DNA of 64,000 bases from Blastomussa wellsi (Eukaryota > Cnidaria > Anthozoa > Scleractinia > Plerogyridae), in the NCBI GenBank assembly GCA_947652115.1, contig OX393567.1, positions 16,300,786-16,364,785 on the forward strand, written 5' to 3'. The notes beneath the pieces are model-generated. The model was not told where the DNA came from and did not search any database. It was given only the letters and a program-made list of their open reading frames with translations. Of this stretch, positions 12,377-21,866 are shown in pieces. The stretch's first letter is position 1. Every line of letters begins with the position of its first letter. Made by a program: the position numbers and the translations under genes.

Positions 12377-12510
12377 CAGTTGAACCCGATGACTTGAACC
12401 CTCGGTAACTCGAATTTCCCGCTAACTTGAACCAAAACTTATTTCCCTTGGATTTACCTAATACATGTACTTAACCCCTATAACTCGAAACCCCGTTAAC
12501 TTGAAGCAAT
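12377..12510 (+). repeat. pogo/Tigger-like transposon end
   Basis: CAGTTGAACCCGATGACTTG follows a TA dinucleotide at 12375-12376, and the motif AACTCGAA repeats inward. This is the typical look of Tc1/pogo (Tigger) terminal repeats. The opposite end was not located with confidence; a weak similar motif lies near 12825. Confidence 0.4.
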
Positions 12511-13540
12511 TTTTACGTCCATTCAGATACGTTTCTTTGTAATTTTACCCTCGATAAAACTAATGAGCCTTAACATTATATATACTTGTTTATATATTAC
12601 AACAAATTGACCTTTCTCAATATCACACATTTGCTTGTCCATAACCAAACAGTTTTGACAGTTCTTACCGGCGAAGAGAAATAATGGCACGTAATCTTGA
12701 ATCAATCTTTTGTTTTCTTTTGTTGTTTTTATGCTCTTACATTGCTAGAAATCTTACAATAAAGCATGTATAAGAATAAAACCTCTTTAATCAAGTGTTT
12801 CTGGTCTTTTTGTTCAAAACCTCTATAACTCGTGTTTTTCACTTCTATACGATGGTCTCTCTACACTCTTGAGGATGAATGCAACGGACAAATTGCACGG
12901 CACTGCTGTGAATTTCACGTGATTCAATGTCCATGTACATGTGAAGCGCGTGATCAAATTGCATTCTTTGCATTCCATACATTCATAGTGGAAGAACATT
13001 GGAATGTAGCAAAAATCGAATCAGGGTCTAACTATATAACAGTCGGGCATGCGTTTGTAATAGCAATGTTGAGATTAGGATTACGGGTTCTCTTGTCGCC
13101 CGCAATTAAAATGTCATTTGAGCACGCGAGAAATTTGACAGTTAAGCATGTGAGATTGTGTAACGGAATCAACATTTCCAGGAGTGTCTCCAATGTACGT
13201 TCTGATGGTCATGTGAAACCCCCACCACCCCCCATTGGGGAATACCCGGGGCATTCACTTTTACTGTCAGTGAAAGGCAATGAAAGCCCCGCCTTGCGGG
13301 AAAAAATTCAGAGTGAACTCCTCCGCCCTTTAAACATCAAGAAAAATTCATTTAATATAATAGAGCTTTCACAGGATTTGTTTTCATACCACTAAAGTCA
13401 TATTAGTTATAGCTTCAGTGTGGCTTCACACTGTATATTTCACATACATTATGCAAATTGCCTAGTTGACCAATGAGTGTTCATGGCCAGATTCAGGACG
13501 GGGCTACGTCATCAACCGCGTATTCCCTGCGCGCAGTGTT
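12511..13540. other. no gene recognised
   Basis: A 187-codon plus-strand frame (12832-13395) has no domain and an irregular composition; it is treated as chance. Confidence 0.4.
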
Positions 13541-14340
13541 TCATAATTTCTCGTGATTTGTCTGAGTTTTCTTGGCGGCAGTCAAAGGTCTGTGAGGTCT
13601 TGTGACATTGATCCTGGGAGGAAGAGCGCCGTACATGTGAGTAGTGTTTTGAAAAAATCGAAATCTAGTTATGTTAGTGGCGGTATTGAGGTTCGAAGAG
13701 AGAAAATGGCTTTAGCAAGACTAAACTTACAGCAATTGAAAAGAAAACAAGAACATGAGCGTAAACTAGCTGAACTTAATTATGCAAAGGAATTAATGGA
13801 AGCTGAAATGGAGGCTGAGAGAGCCTATGTGCATTTTAATATTATGGACCAAGAAATTGGGTCTGGAAGGGTCAAGGGAACCAGTTTACCTAGCAAAAGG
13901 AAGATGATCTGTATGGCGATCTGCAAGATTTAGGACTGGGAGGCGATATAAAGAATGTTGTAGAGCAGGCATGTGTAAAATTGGAAATTGAAGAGTCTCC
14001 AAAACATGAAACCAGTCCAGTGCCAGACAACCCTGAATTTGTGAAGTCACCATTTTTAAAGGGAGATGAGCCAGGAACACCTCCCCAAGGAAGCATTGTG
14101 TCAGATTTATCACAAACTGAAAGGAAATTTAAGCCGCCACCCCCTACTGATAACAGTAAAGTTGCAGTGGGTTATCCACAGGAGAAGTCAAGGGATTCAC
14201 AATGCCAGCTGATTTGAATACTGGGGAACAGCATGGAATTTTCGGCAGTAAACCGCAGTCGTCTGTCTTGCGAAATGCTCCTTGGGTCGGGAGAAAAGGG
14301 GGACAGCTGTATTTGCAGGCTACTGAAGTCAAGGTTATTG
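13541..14340 (+). pseudogene. decayed coiled-coil frame, gag-like or unknown gene remnant
   Basis: The plus-strand frame at 13553-13895 contains a strongly charged heptad-like helix (LKRKQEHERKLAELNYAKEL). After about 13895 the reading continues sensibly only in another frame (acidic, proline-rich text to 14217) and then in a third to about 14340. At least two indels therefore separate the pieces. Charged helices of this kind are common at the N-terminus of Pao/BEL and other retroelement gag genes, but no zinc knuckle, protease or RT is present. The family assignment is a guess. Confidence 0.4.
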
Positions 14341-15021
14341 TTCCCTTTCACTTCGTTTTCACTATTTAGGCAAACATACCTTGTTCAGCATCTATGTTTT
14401 GAACCCAGTCTTCTAAACGAGTTCGCGAACCACGAGTGAAATCCCCACCAAACCCCCACTCAACTTAATCTTCCACTCTTGAAATGCAAATTGAGCAAAT
14501 TACACTGATGAAATCACCCACTTCGCCATTAGGACTGTTCTCTTAATCCGTTTCAATTCTAGCTCAACTTTGCAAAGGTCAACTTGTGAAATGCATAACA
14601 AATTTATTCACCACGTATTAACCGTATTGGAAAACATATCAGCCTATTAGTTCACTCTTTTCTGTACAGACCTTTCTGCACTCAGTCTGCACTGTCAAGA
14701 CCTTAGGCCAATATCCTCCTAGTGTAGCCGTAGTGATTATTAATAGAAGAATGATGATTGAATATTCAAGAGTGGTATAAATGAGTGCTATCATGTCAGT
14801 TGAACACTTGTCTAACACTTACTAAGACCTTACTTTTTCCAGCAGGTAAACAACAAGGCAGGGAAAATGTTATGATGACATCATGAAGTAATGGCATGTG
14901 TAATGACATAGAGGTGGACATGACATGTTGGTAAGCTGTTGCTTTTTCACAAACATTCAAAAACTCAGCTGTTTTCTTTTGGAAATCTGTGAATCTGATT
15001 GGCTCCCTCACTGTTTTCTAT

Positions 15022-15025
<4 letters not shown>
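14341..15025. other. no gene recognised
   Basis: AT-rich DNA with no recognisable frame or repeat. Confidence 0.35.
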
Positions 15026-15059
<34 letters not shown>

Positions 15060-15127
15060 AATAGTCAATGAGGCGCAGCCTCGTTGACTATCGATCATAG
15101 AAAATGAGGGTGAGTAGTCTAATTGTT
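15026..15127. repeat. short foldback MITE
   Basis: CAATTAGACTAC at the left is inverted as GTAGTCTAATTG at the right. The inner arms pair around GAGGCGCAGCCTCGTTGACT. Confidence 0.7.
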
Positions 15128-15676
15128 TTAGCAGAAACTCTAACGATTGCAGTCCAAAACCTACAATATTGTGTACTTTTGAGCCCAAAATTCAAGAAAA
15201 ACTACCGCTAAAAGAGCTACGCACGCGCTTGTTTTCTATCGGGGTATGGAAACAGTGGGAGAACCAATCAAATTCGCAGATTTCCAATAGAACACAGTCT
15301 CTACTAATCGCCCATGGTCTTTGCAAGCATTTCTTTGCAAGCCTGAGCAATGACAAAAGTTAGGCTTGCAAGCAATGAGCACTTTGCAAAAAACTACCGT
15401 CACTAGAAACTGAAGAATCAAGCATTTGTAAACAAGTGCGAGCGTGCTCCCACTTGAATTTGTATTAAACAATTTGAGCAAATTAGCCTTATTTCACTAT
15501 GCAAGACAGTGAGGTGCAAGGCAATTGTGCGAGGTACCTGAACCCATGAGGTATTCATGCAAATACATGCTAAACTGCTTTCTTTTACACATACCGGTAA
15601 GTACTCCCTCAGGAGGTTCATGGAGGGGGGCATTGACTCATTAAGTTTTCAAAAATTCAGATGGCATGATATATAA

Positions 15677-15792
15677 CAATTATTCCATGAGCCCACGTTG
15701 GATATGAAGTGATAAAATAACCAACGAGCGCGTAGCGCGAGTTGGTTATAATCACTTCATATCCAACAAGGGCGAATGGAATAATTGTTTTA
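15677..15792. repeat. short foldback MITE
   Basis: AACAATTATTCCAT and GTTGGATATGAAGTGAT at the left are inverted as ATCACTTCATATCCAAC and ATGGAATAATTGTT at the right. The centre is CGAGCGCGTAGCGCGAG. Confidence 0.75.
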
Positions 15793-16472
15793 GTAAATTC
15801 TCAAACCGGGTTTTGCCGCCGATTTTTATTTCCACAATTTTACAAAGCGTCCGGAAAGAGCATAGAAGTTAAAAACTTCGTGCGGAAAAGTTTTAAACTT
15901 GGCGCACTATTTTTCATATGACGTAAAACTCCGACTATTGGCTCATAGTCACAGTTTTTTAGCCAATCAAAAAGCTGGAAATGCAATAGTCGGAGCTGAG
16001 AATATACTAAATAGATTTAGCCAAGCCTAAAAGCGGAGCTCCGTAGTTTTGCTGGTTCTTAATAATTTCTCTGAAATAAATAATAATTAAAAACGTCAAC
16101 TCCAATTGCAGAATTTCTGCCGAGAATGACCATAAAAAATTAAAAAATGCTGCCAGAAGAAAACATAGGCACACAATGCGTGCAAGAGTTATTTTTTCAG
16201 TTTTGATATGGACGTATTGGGTATTTTTTTTTGGTCAGCAAAACTAGCCCGTCCAAAACGAACGCTCAATGACCAATTTAGTGTTGGGCCTTTTGCTGAC
16301 GGCGTGTGCATTTTAAGTAAATGAACGCAACGCAAAATACGTTTGACTAGCGAATTCATTCACGACGAAACATTCCTGTCGACCATGAATAATATATCTG
16401 TAAAAACTGCAGTAATCAGTTTAATCAATCACTTTACTGCACATGTCATTCCATTTTTATCAAACAATTTGC
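15793..16472. other. no gene recognised
   Basis: No recognisable coding or repeat structure. Confidence 0.35.
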
Positions 16473-16542
16473 CAATCTCGTCCCCAGAGCCCGCTTTTCT
16501 TTTGGTCACCATCAAGAAAAGCGGGCTCTGGGGACGAGATTG
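16473..16542. repeat. near-perfect 29-bp-arm hairpin
   Basis: The arm at 16473-16501 (CAATCTCGTCCCCAGAGCCC and onward) is repeated inverted at 16514-16542 around a 12-bp loop. It is probably a minimal foldback element. Confidence 0.75.
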
Positions 16543-17370
16543 ACAATTTGACTTGTTTCTTGATGCAACCCCAAACCTGATTGGATTGATGTACGTCACT
16601 AATGCGTGGTTCAATTTTCCCTGTAACCATCCCCCCCCCCCCCCCCGGGCATTTGCCATATTTGAACTATTTTGCGGTGTATTCCCCACCCCGGGCACAC
16701 AGAAAAAGACAATTCCCCACCCCGGGACTCCTCATCGACCACAAGTAGTCATTTTGTGTACAAAATCGAGATACTGAAGTATATGAAGAAGTTTTTTCAA
16801 GAACTACACTTTTCTGAAAGCGACTGCAAAGTCCCTGGTATCTCGCGACTTAGCCACTTGTTATCGGTATAACGGCCGACTTGCAATTGTTGTACGTTAC
16901 TCATGAATTTGAACGCTTTTCTAGACTGTATATATATCATAAATAACTGAGACTACATATATAGCATACGAAATCATGAAGACTACATTTATTTTTATAA
17001 AGAAAACTGAAGAAGAAATCAAACCCGTACATCTCGCCACTTCCTCGAAAGAATAGGAAAGGAGCCACAAATCTTTAGAAAATATCAATGCTTTTAAACT
17101 CTCTTCTTAAACACTACTTATTACTACACGGCATTACAATGTTGTGAAGACATACCCACCTACCGCTTGTTGTGACTAAATGCCAATTCTAATTAACAAA
17201 GCCATTTCTACCTGAAAATGAAAACCTCAGAGACTCCAGGCCAGTGCAGAATGCGACACCATGCGTGATTCTTAGCCTTTTCTTGACAGCGGAAACACGA
17301 TGCTTTTGTTTATTTGTTTATATTTTGTGATTTATTAAACACGCACCAAAGTATTTTATTGAAAGACAAT
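16543..17370. other. no gene; poly-C tract at about 16629-16646
   Basis: Host DNA up to the left end of the Ngaro-like element. It contains one long C run and a duplicated CCCCACCCCGGG motif. Confidence 0.4.
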
Positions 17371-17491
17371 TAAAACTTGAAGCCACTTGAAGTATTGGAG
17401 GGTAGGTGCCGTAAAGGTAGCGACAGAGGAGAGCAGCAATCTCCTCAGCAGCAAGGAGGTCACCATGGCAACCGAGCCACAGCCCACCTCC
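17371..17491 (-). repeat. Ngaro-like split direct repeat B2
   Basis: TAAAACTTGAAGCC through CAGCCCACCTCC matches 35045-35165 base for base except for rare changes. It marks the outer 3' end of the retrotransposon. Confidence 0.85.
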
Positions 17492-17516
17492 AAGGCACCT
17501 GTCAACACAACACTGA

Positions 17517-17521
17517 AACAA
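17517..17521. repeat. Polinton target-site duplication, left (AACAA)
   Basis: AACAA abuts the left terminal repeat and is repeated at 34848-34852 directly after the right one. A sixth base does not match, so the duplication is 5 bp as read. Polintons usually make 6 bp. Confidence 0.7.
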
Positions 17522-17898
17522 AGTAGTACAGATTGTGCTGAATTATCCGGGTTTTAATTTATTCAAAATGGCCGCCCCATACAAACCTTTGTAAATTTGC
17601 GTGGGTGCACCTCATTTGGGTGGAAATGAATGAGGTGCACCTAGTATGGATGGCGGTGATATTGAGAGTAAACACACGTAGCAAAAAAAAAATCGTGTGT
17701 TGAGGTGTAGCGTTTCACATCGCGCGTTGAAAAAAATTTATCGGTGCGAGCGTTGAAAAGTTCATTTAGCGTTTAGTTTTCTGATTTTAGTTCGATTTCT
17801 GTCACATTGAGCGTTTTAGATAGTTTCTGATTTAGTTGATCAATGACATGGACAAACAAAAAAAGAAAAGCAGAAAAAAATACAGTTAGCGAAGAACT
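17522..17898 (+). repeat. Polinton left terminal inverted repeat
   Basis: Inverted copy of 34472-34847. Compared by eye it differs by one A in a homopolymer and one C/T near the inner end (TACAG versus TATAG). It contains an internal palindrome with GTGCACCTCATT arms at about 17605-17640. After GTTAGCGAAGAACT the two ends diverge. Confidence 0.93.
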
Positions 17899-17994
17899 AA
17901 CAACAAGGACAAAATTCGTATCGCGCCTTGAAAATTGAGGCCCACGAATGGGTGCGTGCGAGGTCTAGTAGTAGACCTCTAGGGTTTGACACCT

Positions 17995-18080
17995 GACCAA
18001 TCAGATTGGACCAATCAGCATGCAGCATTTGGGTCACGTGACCCCATTGATGACGTCATCAAACTGCTGTTTGGGTTGGT
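17995..18080 (+). promoter_or_regulatory. left-end regulatory cluster: two CCAAT boxes, CACGTG palindrome, CRE, splice-donor-like site
   Basis: GACCAATCAG occurs at 17995-18004 and again around 18009-18018. GGGTCACGTGACCC (18031-18044) is a perfect E-box palindrome. TTGATGACGTCATCAA (18047-18062) is a perfect palindrome holding a CRE (TGACGTCA). TTGGTAAGT at about 18076-18084 resembles a splice donor on the plus strand. The order suggests a rightward promoter and first exon, antisense to all Polinton genes. No coding exon for it was found. Confidence 0.5.
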
Positions 18081-18126
18081 AAGTATTTCAAGAGTGAACA
18101 CCGTTTCAGTTTTTAAACAACAATTT

Positions 18127-18132
18127 TTTATT
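18127..18132 (-). terminator. poly(A) signal AATAAA after the leftmost Polinton gene
   Basis: AATAAA on the minus strand lies about 17 nt after the stop codon of the 183-aa gene. Confidence 0.6.
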
Positions 18133-18148
18133 GTGATGAACCTTTTTT

Positions 18149-18700
18149 TTACACATAAACATCACACTCTTCTTCGTCTGGCATGTTGGCCCATTGCCAA
18201 AAGGCATGGCATTCCACCATGGCACAATGTCCTTGTATTTTGTGCTGTTGACAATCTTCAATGAGAGAAACGTCTTGTAACTTGTCGAATTTTGGACATC
18301 CGCAATGTTCTAAGTTGATGGCAGGTAGATCCAATTCTTGCAACAATCTCTTTTCCACGTGTCCACCTTTATATCCCACCAAGAAACGTTCAGGGGTCCT
18401 GGTCTGTTCGTAGAGTTCTGCTACGTCCCCTTTCAGGTCATCGAGATGGCGTGCCTTTTCCCGTGGATCGTCCTCGAAGGGTAGCCCGTGGATGCGATGA
18501 TAGACGTATTTTGCGGTGAGTCTGTCTATTCGGTTGAGTGTTTTCCATCGGAAGGGTTGTTGGTAGTGGTGCACTCCGACATCACCTTGCCAGGTAGTCC
18601 AACCGAGTTCCCTGGTACAAAACTTTTTTTGTACATGATATCCTTCGAGATCGATGATTAAGCACACGTTTTCGAGAGCTGCTTTACACTGCATCTTCAT
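18149..18700 (-). CDS. DnaQ/RNase H-fold exonuclease-like protein (183 aa)
   Basis: The N-terminal text IIDLEGY (residues 15-21) has the D-x-E of a DEDD exonuclease motif I. FLVGYKGGHVEKRLL resembles the second acidic region. INLEHCGCPKFDKL, followed by a C/H-rich tail (C, H, HCA, E, W), is a pattern I associate with a family of stand-alone proteins in animal Polintons and related elements. It probably trims or processes nucleic acid, but the catalytic set is not complete enough to be sure. A TATA-like box (18735-18740) follows the upstream gene's stop by only about 15 nt, so the gene has its own promoter. The ATG is the first in frame after that box. It is the last gene of the leftward array. 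Confidence 0.65.
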   Translation of the reverse strand: MKMQCKAALENVCLIIDLEGYHVQKKFCTRELGWTTWQGDVGVHHYQQPFRWKTLNRIDRLTAKYVYHRIHGLPFEDDPREKARHLDDLKGDVAELYEQTRTPERFLVGYKGGHVEKRLLQELDLPAINLEHCGCPKFDKLQDVSLIEDCQQHKIQGHCAMVECHAFWQWANMPDEEECDVYV

Positions 18701-18734
18701 GTCAAGAAATGAAAATGGAGACTGCGTGTCGTTC

Positions 18735-18752
18735 TTTATATGCTTTTTTTTT
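18735..18752 (-). promoter_or_regulatory. A-tract plus TATAAA promoter of the 183-aa gene
   Basis: On the minus strand: a run of A, then GCATATAAAG. The TATA element ends about 35 nt before the ATG at 18700. Confidence 0.7.
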
Positions 18753-18754
18753 GG

Positions 18755-19513
18755 TCACTCTTGAATCCATCCGCGAGGTTTCTGCCAAACGTTATACCCT
18801 TGTCCTTGCTGGTTGGGGTAGAAATCTTCTAGCTGACGATACAATTTGTCGCGTCGACGTGTTGACTCTTCTCGGGCTTGGTCTTGTGCTTTTCCTGCTT
18901 CCTCTTTCCCGACATACAGCTCCTCCCACCACGACGGTACATTGGGACTATCCAAGAAATCGTCTTCTTGACGTATCTGGTCGATATTGTAATTGACAAT
19001 GTCCCATTTGCGTTGCGCTTCTTTGATACTTTGCTCATTACCTCCATGGAGGGCCTGCTCCATCTCTTGCTTGGCCCTTTGTTTGAACTGCTGAAGCATG
19101 GCTTCAATTTGCTTGGTTTGTTCTCTCGCTTCCTTGAATGAGGTAGGCATTGGCGGTCGTGTCACCCTTCTTTTAGAAGGAGGAGGAGTAGGAGGAGGAG
19201 CATATTTCTGGGGTCGAAGGGTTGTTTTCAAGGTGTTAGGATCAAGCCTTTGTAACTGCCGTTGTAAACGAAAGTAATCACTACTGTCAGGTCCGTCCCC
19301 TGGCACAGACGAGGATGTGGCCTGTCCTTCCATCTGTTTCATGTCGCTTAAGATCTTCCTCATGCGATCCACGTGAGGGGCATTGACCAATCGATCGACT
19401 GTCAACCGTCGTTGCCAAAATTGATCCATGTTGTCTTGGGTGGAATGCCCTCCTGCTTGATCGATGGTGGGTTTAGGGATCAAGATCATCTCTTTGGCGT
19501 ATTTGTCCTTCAT
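18755..19513 (-). CDS. Polinton protein, proline-rich with coiled coil (252 aa)
   Basis: I do not recognise a family. The N-terminal third is polar. A proline-rich basic stretch (YAPPPTPPPSKRR, about residues 106-118) precedes a long charged helix (about 120-200, many E/Q/K), and the end is rich in aromatic and Gln residues (GQGYNVWQKP). The start ATG overlaps the upstream gene's TGA as ATGA (19513-19510), and no TATA-like box precedes it, so it is probably translated from the same mRNA as the 192-aa protein. A structural or scaffold role is an inference from position among core-like genes. Confidence 0.75.
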   Translation of the reverse strand: MKDKYAKEMILIPKPTIDQAGGHSTQDNMDQFWQRRLTVDRLVNAPHVDRMRKILSDMKQMEGQATSSSVPGDGPDSSDYFRLQRQLQRLDPNTLKTTLRPQKYAPPPTPPPSKRRVTRPPMPTSFKEAREQTKQIEAMLQQFKQRAKQEMEQALHGGNEQSIKEAQRKWDIVNYNIDQIRQEDDFLDSPNVPSWWEELYVGKEEAGKAQDQAREESTRRRDKLYRQLEDFYPNQQGQGYNVWQKPRGWIQE

Positions 19514-20088
19514 ACCTCTAATGCCTGTAAACCGGCACGCAGAAACGGAAGAAGGCGTGCTCCCAAACCCAATAACAGCGCTCTGCGTTCGTACAAAGGT
19601 GTGGTCAGTCCACTCAGACGTCGAATCTCTCTTATATGCTTTTTCAAGGGCAGTTTGATACGAGACGGTAACGGAACCACGTCGTCGTATAAGTTGCGTA
19701 TCACGTCGGTCAGGGCACGTAGTTGGTCATTGCTAGCTTGGTGAATCTCTCTTCGCCACCTCGTGCCATCCCCACTCACCAAGTCGAGCAGAAAGGGTTG
19801 GTGAGCTGCCACGCGCCAAGCACCACTACCTCCTTGCTGTGTTTTCTTCTTCTTTGACGGTACGAGACCTCCTATTAGTGCACCCAGACCTGCCACGGCC
19901 GGTAGTATACCAGCAGCCAGTAATCCTTTAGTACCCATCTTACTCTTGAGTGTTCCATAGGCATTTCCCACTTTAGAGGAACGTGCAGGACGAGTGAACC
20001 CTCGATTGGCTCGTCTGGCCGCTGCAGAGGAAGCTCTGAAGTTTCGATTGATGGGAGTGCGTCGCCAAGCTTGTAATGGAGGTGCCAT
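19510..20088 (-). CDS. basic protein with one hydrophobic segment, virion core-like (192 aa)
   Basis: Arg-rich N-terminus (TPINRNFRASSAAARRANR), then a hydrophobic glycine-rich segment (LLAAGILPAVAGLGALIGG, about residues 55-74), then KKKKTQQGG and a folded-looking C-terminal half. QQGG resembles the Q-x-GG sites shared by the neighbouring small proteins and may be a maturation protease site. By analogy with adenovirus and adintovirus core or membrane-active proteins (pVI/pX type) it may bind DNA or disrupt membranes; this is inference. A TATAAA box lies at 20121-20126. It ends in an ATGA overlap with the 252-aa gene. Confidence 0.75.
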   Translation of the reverse strand: MAPPLQAWRRTPINRNFRASSAAARRANRGFTRPARSSKVGNAYGTLKSKMGTKGLLAAGILPAVAGLGALIGGLVPSKKKKTQQGGSGAWRVAAHQPFLLDLVSGDGTRWRREIHQASNDQLRALTDVIRNLYDDVVPLPSRIKLPLKKHIREIRRLSGLTTPLYERRALLLGLGARLLPFLRAGLQALEV

Positions 20089-20120
20089 CGTAGAATGAAA
20101 ATTCTCCTGGTCGTGCCTTC

Positions 20121-20135
20121 TTTATATCCTTTAAC
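20121..20135 (-). promoter_or_regulatory. TATA-like promoter of the 192-aa gene
   Basis: GGATATAAAG on the minus strand, preceded by TTAAA. It ends about 33 nt before the ATG at 20088. Confidence 0.65.
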
Positions 20136-20520
20136 GCTTGAGACCTCCTAGCAAAGGATTGAGTAGCATTGGGGCCAAGGCCATACCGGCTATGGCAGCC
20201 AGAGGTCCTAAACCTCCCTTTTGAGATTTTCGTCCACAGCGTTTTGTGGTGGTCTTGCCTTTTCCTTTTTGTCTGGGTCGTGAGATGTGAAGATAGGTGG
20301 ATGGAGGAAGATGGTTAGGTAAACCGATCATTTGCGAATTGCCCGGTAAGCTAAACTTTCCACCCGCTTGACCGGTCAATCCCGGTAGCACGCTGTTCAA
20401 CACGTTACTGGCCATGTCAGTGACAATGGGAGCTAACGAGAACATGGCTAGTTGCTGAGCAAAAGGGCCGAGCCCTCCTTCCTGCCGGCGATATCGTCGT
20501 CGTCGTCTAATGGCTGGCAT
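20131..20520 (-). CDS. small Arg-rich virion core-like protein with two GGLGP repeats (129 aa)
   Basis: Begins MPAIRRRRRYRRQEGG. Two related blocks follow, GGLGPFAQQLAMFSLAPIV and GGLGPLAAIAGMALAPML, separated by a Lys/Arg-rich linker. Each block is preceded by Q-x-GG (RQEGG, SQKGG), which looks like adenain-type cleavage sites. The protein resembles adenovirus pX/mu-like and adintovirus core peptides: basic, with a short hydrophobic helix. It has its own A-tract/TATA box at about 20550. Confidence 0.75.
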   Translation of the reverse strand: MPAIRRRRRYRRQEGGLGPFAQQLAMFSLAPIVTDMASNVLNSVLPGLTGQAGGKFSLPGNSQMIGLPNHLPPSTYLHISRPRQKGKGKTTTKRCGRKSQKGGLGPLAAIAGMALAPMLLNPLLGGLKR

Positions 20521-20549
20521 CGTTGTGCATTGTCAGAAGGTGAACTGGC

Positions 20550-20566
20550 TTTTATAGCTTTTTTTG
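20550..20566 (-). promoter_or_regulatory. A-tract plus TATAAAAG promoter of the 129-aa gene
   Basis: ACAAAAAAAGCTATAAAAG on the minus strand. It ends 30 nt before the ATG at 20520 and is the best match to the element-wide consensus. Confidence 0.75.
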
Positions 20567-21088
20567 TCACTTATCCTTTTTCCCCACTTGCGTCAGGAGT
20601 GTTCCTAACAAGGCCGTCGGCACTGCTGCCAAAGCTCCTCCCAGTGCTGCTGCCGTTCCCAGTTTACCCGTAATGGTGGTAGGAGTCAGTTGACGACGCA
20701 CGTTCCACATGGCTCTGTTGACACCTCGAGCCAATCGCTGCGATCTCGTATTGGCTAAAGCTCTAGACGCTGCTCTTTGTCTTCGGGGATTGGTAGGATG
20801 ACGAGCACGGATGATTCTTTCCATTTGAGCGATACGTGATGGGGACGGTCGATTGACTTGGTTGCCTGGATAGATACCTCCCTTCTGCTGTCGTCGTCGT
20901 CTTTTCTTGGTGGAAACACTGCGTCGTCCCGATGTGGCCTCACTGGCATCTTGAATGTGAAGGTCGTACTCGTCACCTCGTAGGACGTAGTAGGTGCCCG
21001 GCATTCCAGGACCCCAGGGTGCTTGCAAAGATCGAGGAGGACGTCGAAACCCAGAACGCCGAAACGTGGGTAACACGAGCGAATCCAT
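20567..21088 (-). CDS. basic protein with C-terminal hydrophobic segment, virion core-like (173 aa)
   Basis: The N-terminus is Arg- and Pro-rich. At about residues 58-72 it has TKKRRRRQQKGG, a Q-x-GG site like those of its neighbours. Then follow a basic helical region rich in Arg and a C-terminal hydrophobic Ala/Gly helix (GTAAALGGALAAVPTALLG). No family is assigned with certainty; the composition suggests a DNA-condensing or membrane-interacting virion protein. ATG at 21088, with a TATA-like box (ATAAAAAGG) about 31 nt upstream. Confidence 0.72.
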   Translation of the reverse strand: MDSLVLPTFRRSGFRRPPRSLQAPWGPGMPGTYYVLRGDEYDLHIQDASEATSGRRSVSTKKRRRRQQKGGIYPGNQVNRPSPSRIAQMERIIRARHPTNPRRQRAASRALANTRSQRLARGVNRAMWNVRRQLTPTTITGKLGTAAALGGALAAVPTALLGTLLTQVGKKDK

Positions 21089-21116
21089 GCTTTGTCCCTT
21101 GGAACTAACACGTTCG

Positions 21117-21136
21117 CCTTTTTATGCTTTTTTTTC
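21117..21136 (-). promoter_or_regulatory. A-tract plus ATAAAAA promoter of the 173-aa gene
   Basis: AAAAAAAAGCATAAAAAGG on the minus strand, about 31 nt before the ATG at 21088. Confidence 0.65.
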
Positions 21137-21143
21137 TTTCTTT

Positions 21144-21809
21144 TCAGGGCTGTAGAACTGTCACGGGGTCTGCTTCGTCGAGCAAGATGTGGGTGCGAAA
21201 GCGAATGGCTTCGTCGGTCCTGGGATGATGGTCTACTACCAGATATCCAAACGGTTTTTGAGTGGCTTTTTGATACAGTTGCCAAAAGGCTCGACTGTTT
21301 CCTAGCCAACGATCGCCCAAGGCTTTCACGTATCTGGTATCAGCTGGGTTCTTGAACAGGACCGTGTAATGGTAGTTACGGTTTTGAGTGGCCTGTTCCC
21401 GTCCTCCCGGGTACAGATTCTGCGCTAGGGTGATGGCGAACAAGTCGAGGTGATGCGTGTCGCGGGTTAACAACTGAGTGACTTGCGACGACTTGGTGGT
21501 TTCTTGCATCAGATCGTCCAAAATCAACAAGCCCGGTCGTTGCGAGGGAGGAAAGAGGTCTGAGATGTCGTCGGGTAGACCTTCGTGAAAGAACACCCCC
21601 AAAGCTTCGAAATGATCAAAGATGGGTTGCCACGTCGAACCGTAACAGTAGACGATTTTTTGGAAGTAGCACGGGCTACCGTCTGCGCGTCGGAAATAGA
21701 CCGGTGCATCGCGTACCAAACGGTACAGCCAGGTAGTTTTTCCACTTAAAGACGGGCCCACGATCTGCATATTACCCGGCACTCGAAATCTCGGATCGTA
21801 CGTCGACAT
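21144..21809 (-). CDS. FtsK/HerA-type genome-packaging ATPase (221 aa)
   Basis: P-loop ATPase of the A32/FtsK-HerA class used by Polintons, adintoviruses and virophages to pack DNA into capsids. Walker A is GPSLSGKTTW (residues 18-27); Walker B is LLILDDLM (94-101). A Gln-containing ITLAQN segment fits sensor motif III. Length is normal for this family. The start is the ATG at 21809 (MSTYDP), since the codons before it in frame do not include an earlier ATG. A TATAAATA box lies at 21848-21855 and coincides with an AATAAA that can serve the upstream capsid-protease unit. Confidence 0.9.
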   Translation of the reverse strand: MSTYDPRFRVPGNMQIVGPSLSGKTTWLYRLVRDAPVYFRRADGSPCYFQKIVYCYGSTWQPIFDHFEALGVFFHEGLPDDISDLFPPSQRPGLLILDDLMQETTKSSQVTQLLTRDTHHLDLFAITLAQNLYPGGREQATQNRNYHYTVLFKNPADTRYVKALGDRWLGNSRAFWQLYQKATQKPFGYLVVDHHPRTDEAIRFRTHILLDEADPVTVLQP

Positions 21810-21845
21810 GACACACACAAACACACTGAAATAGTTTTCAACGAT

Positions 21846-21855
21846 TTTATTTATA
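21846..21855 (-). promoter_or_regulatory. TATAAATAAA: combined TATA box (ATPase) and poly(A) signal (capsid-protease unit)
   Basis: Minus-strand TATAAATA at 21855-21848 lies about 39 nt before the ATPase ATG. The overlapping AATAAA (21851-21846) lies just after the end of the protease frame at 21867. Confidence 0.6.
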
Positions 21856-21866
21856 GCCTTGTACAG

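Noticed and set aside
12832..13395. 187-codon plus-strand frame
   Set aside because: No domain, irregular composition, no splice or promoter context.
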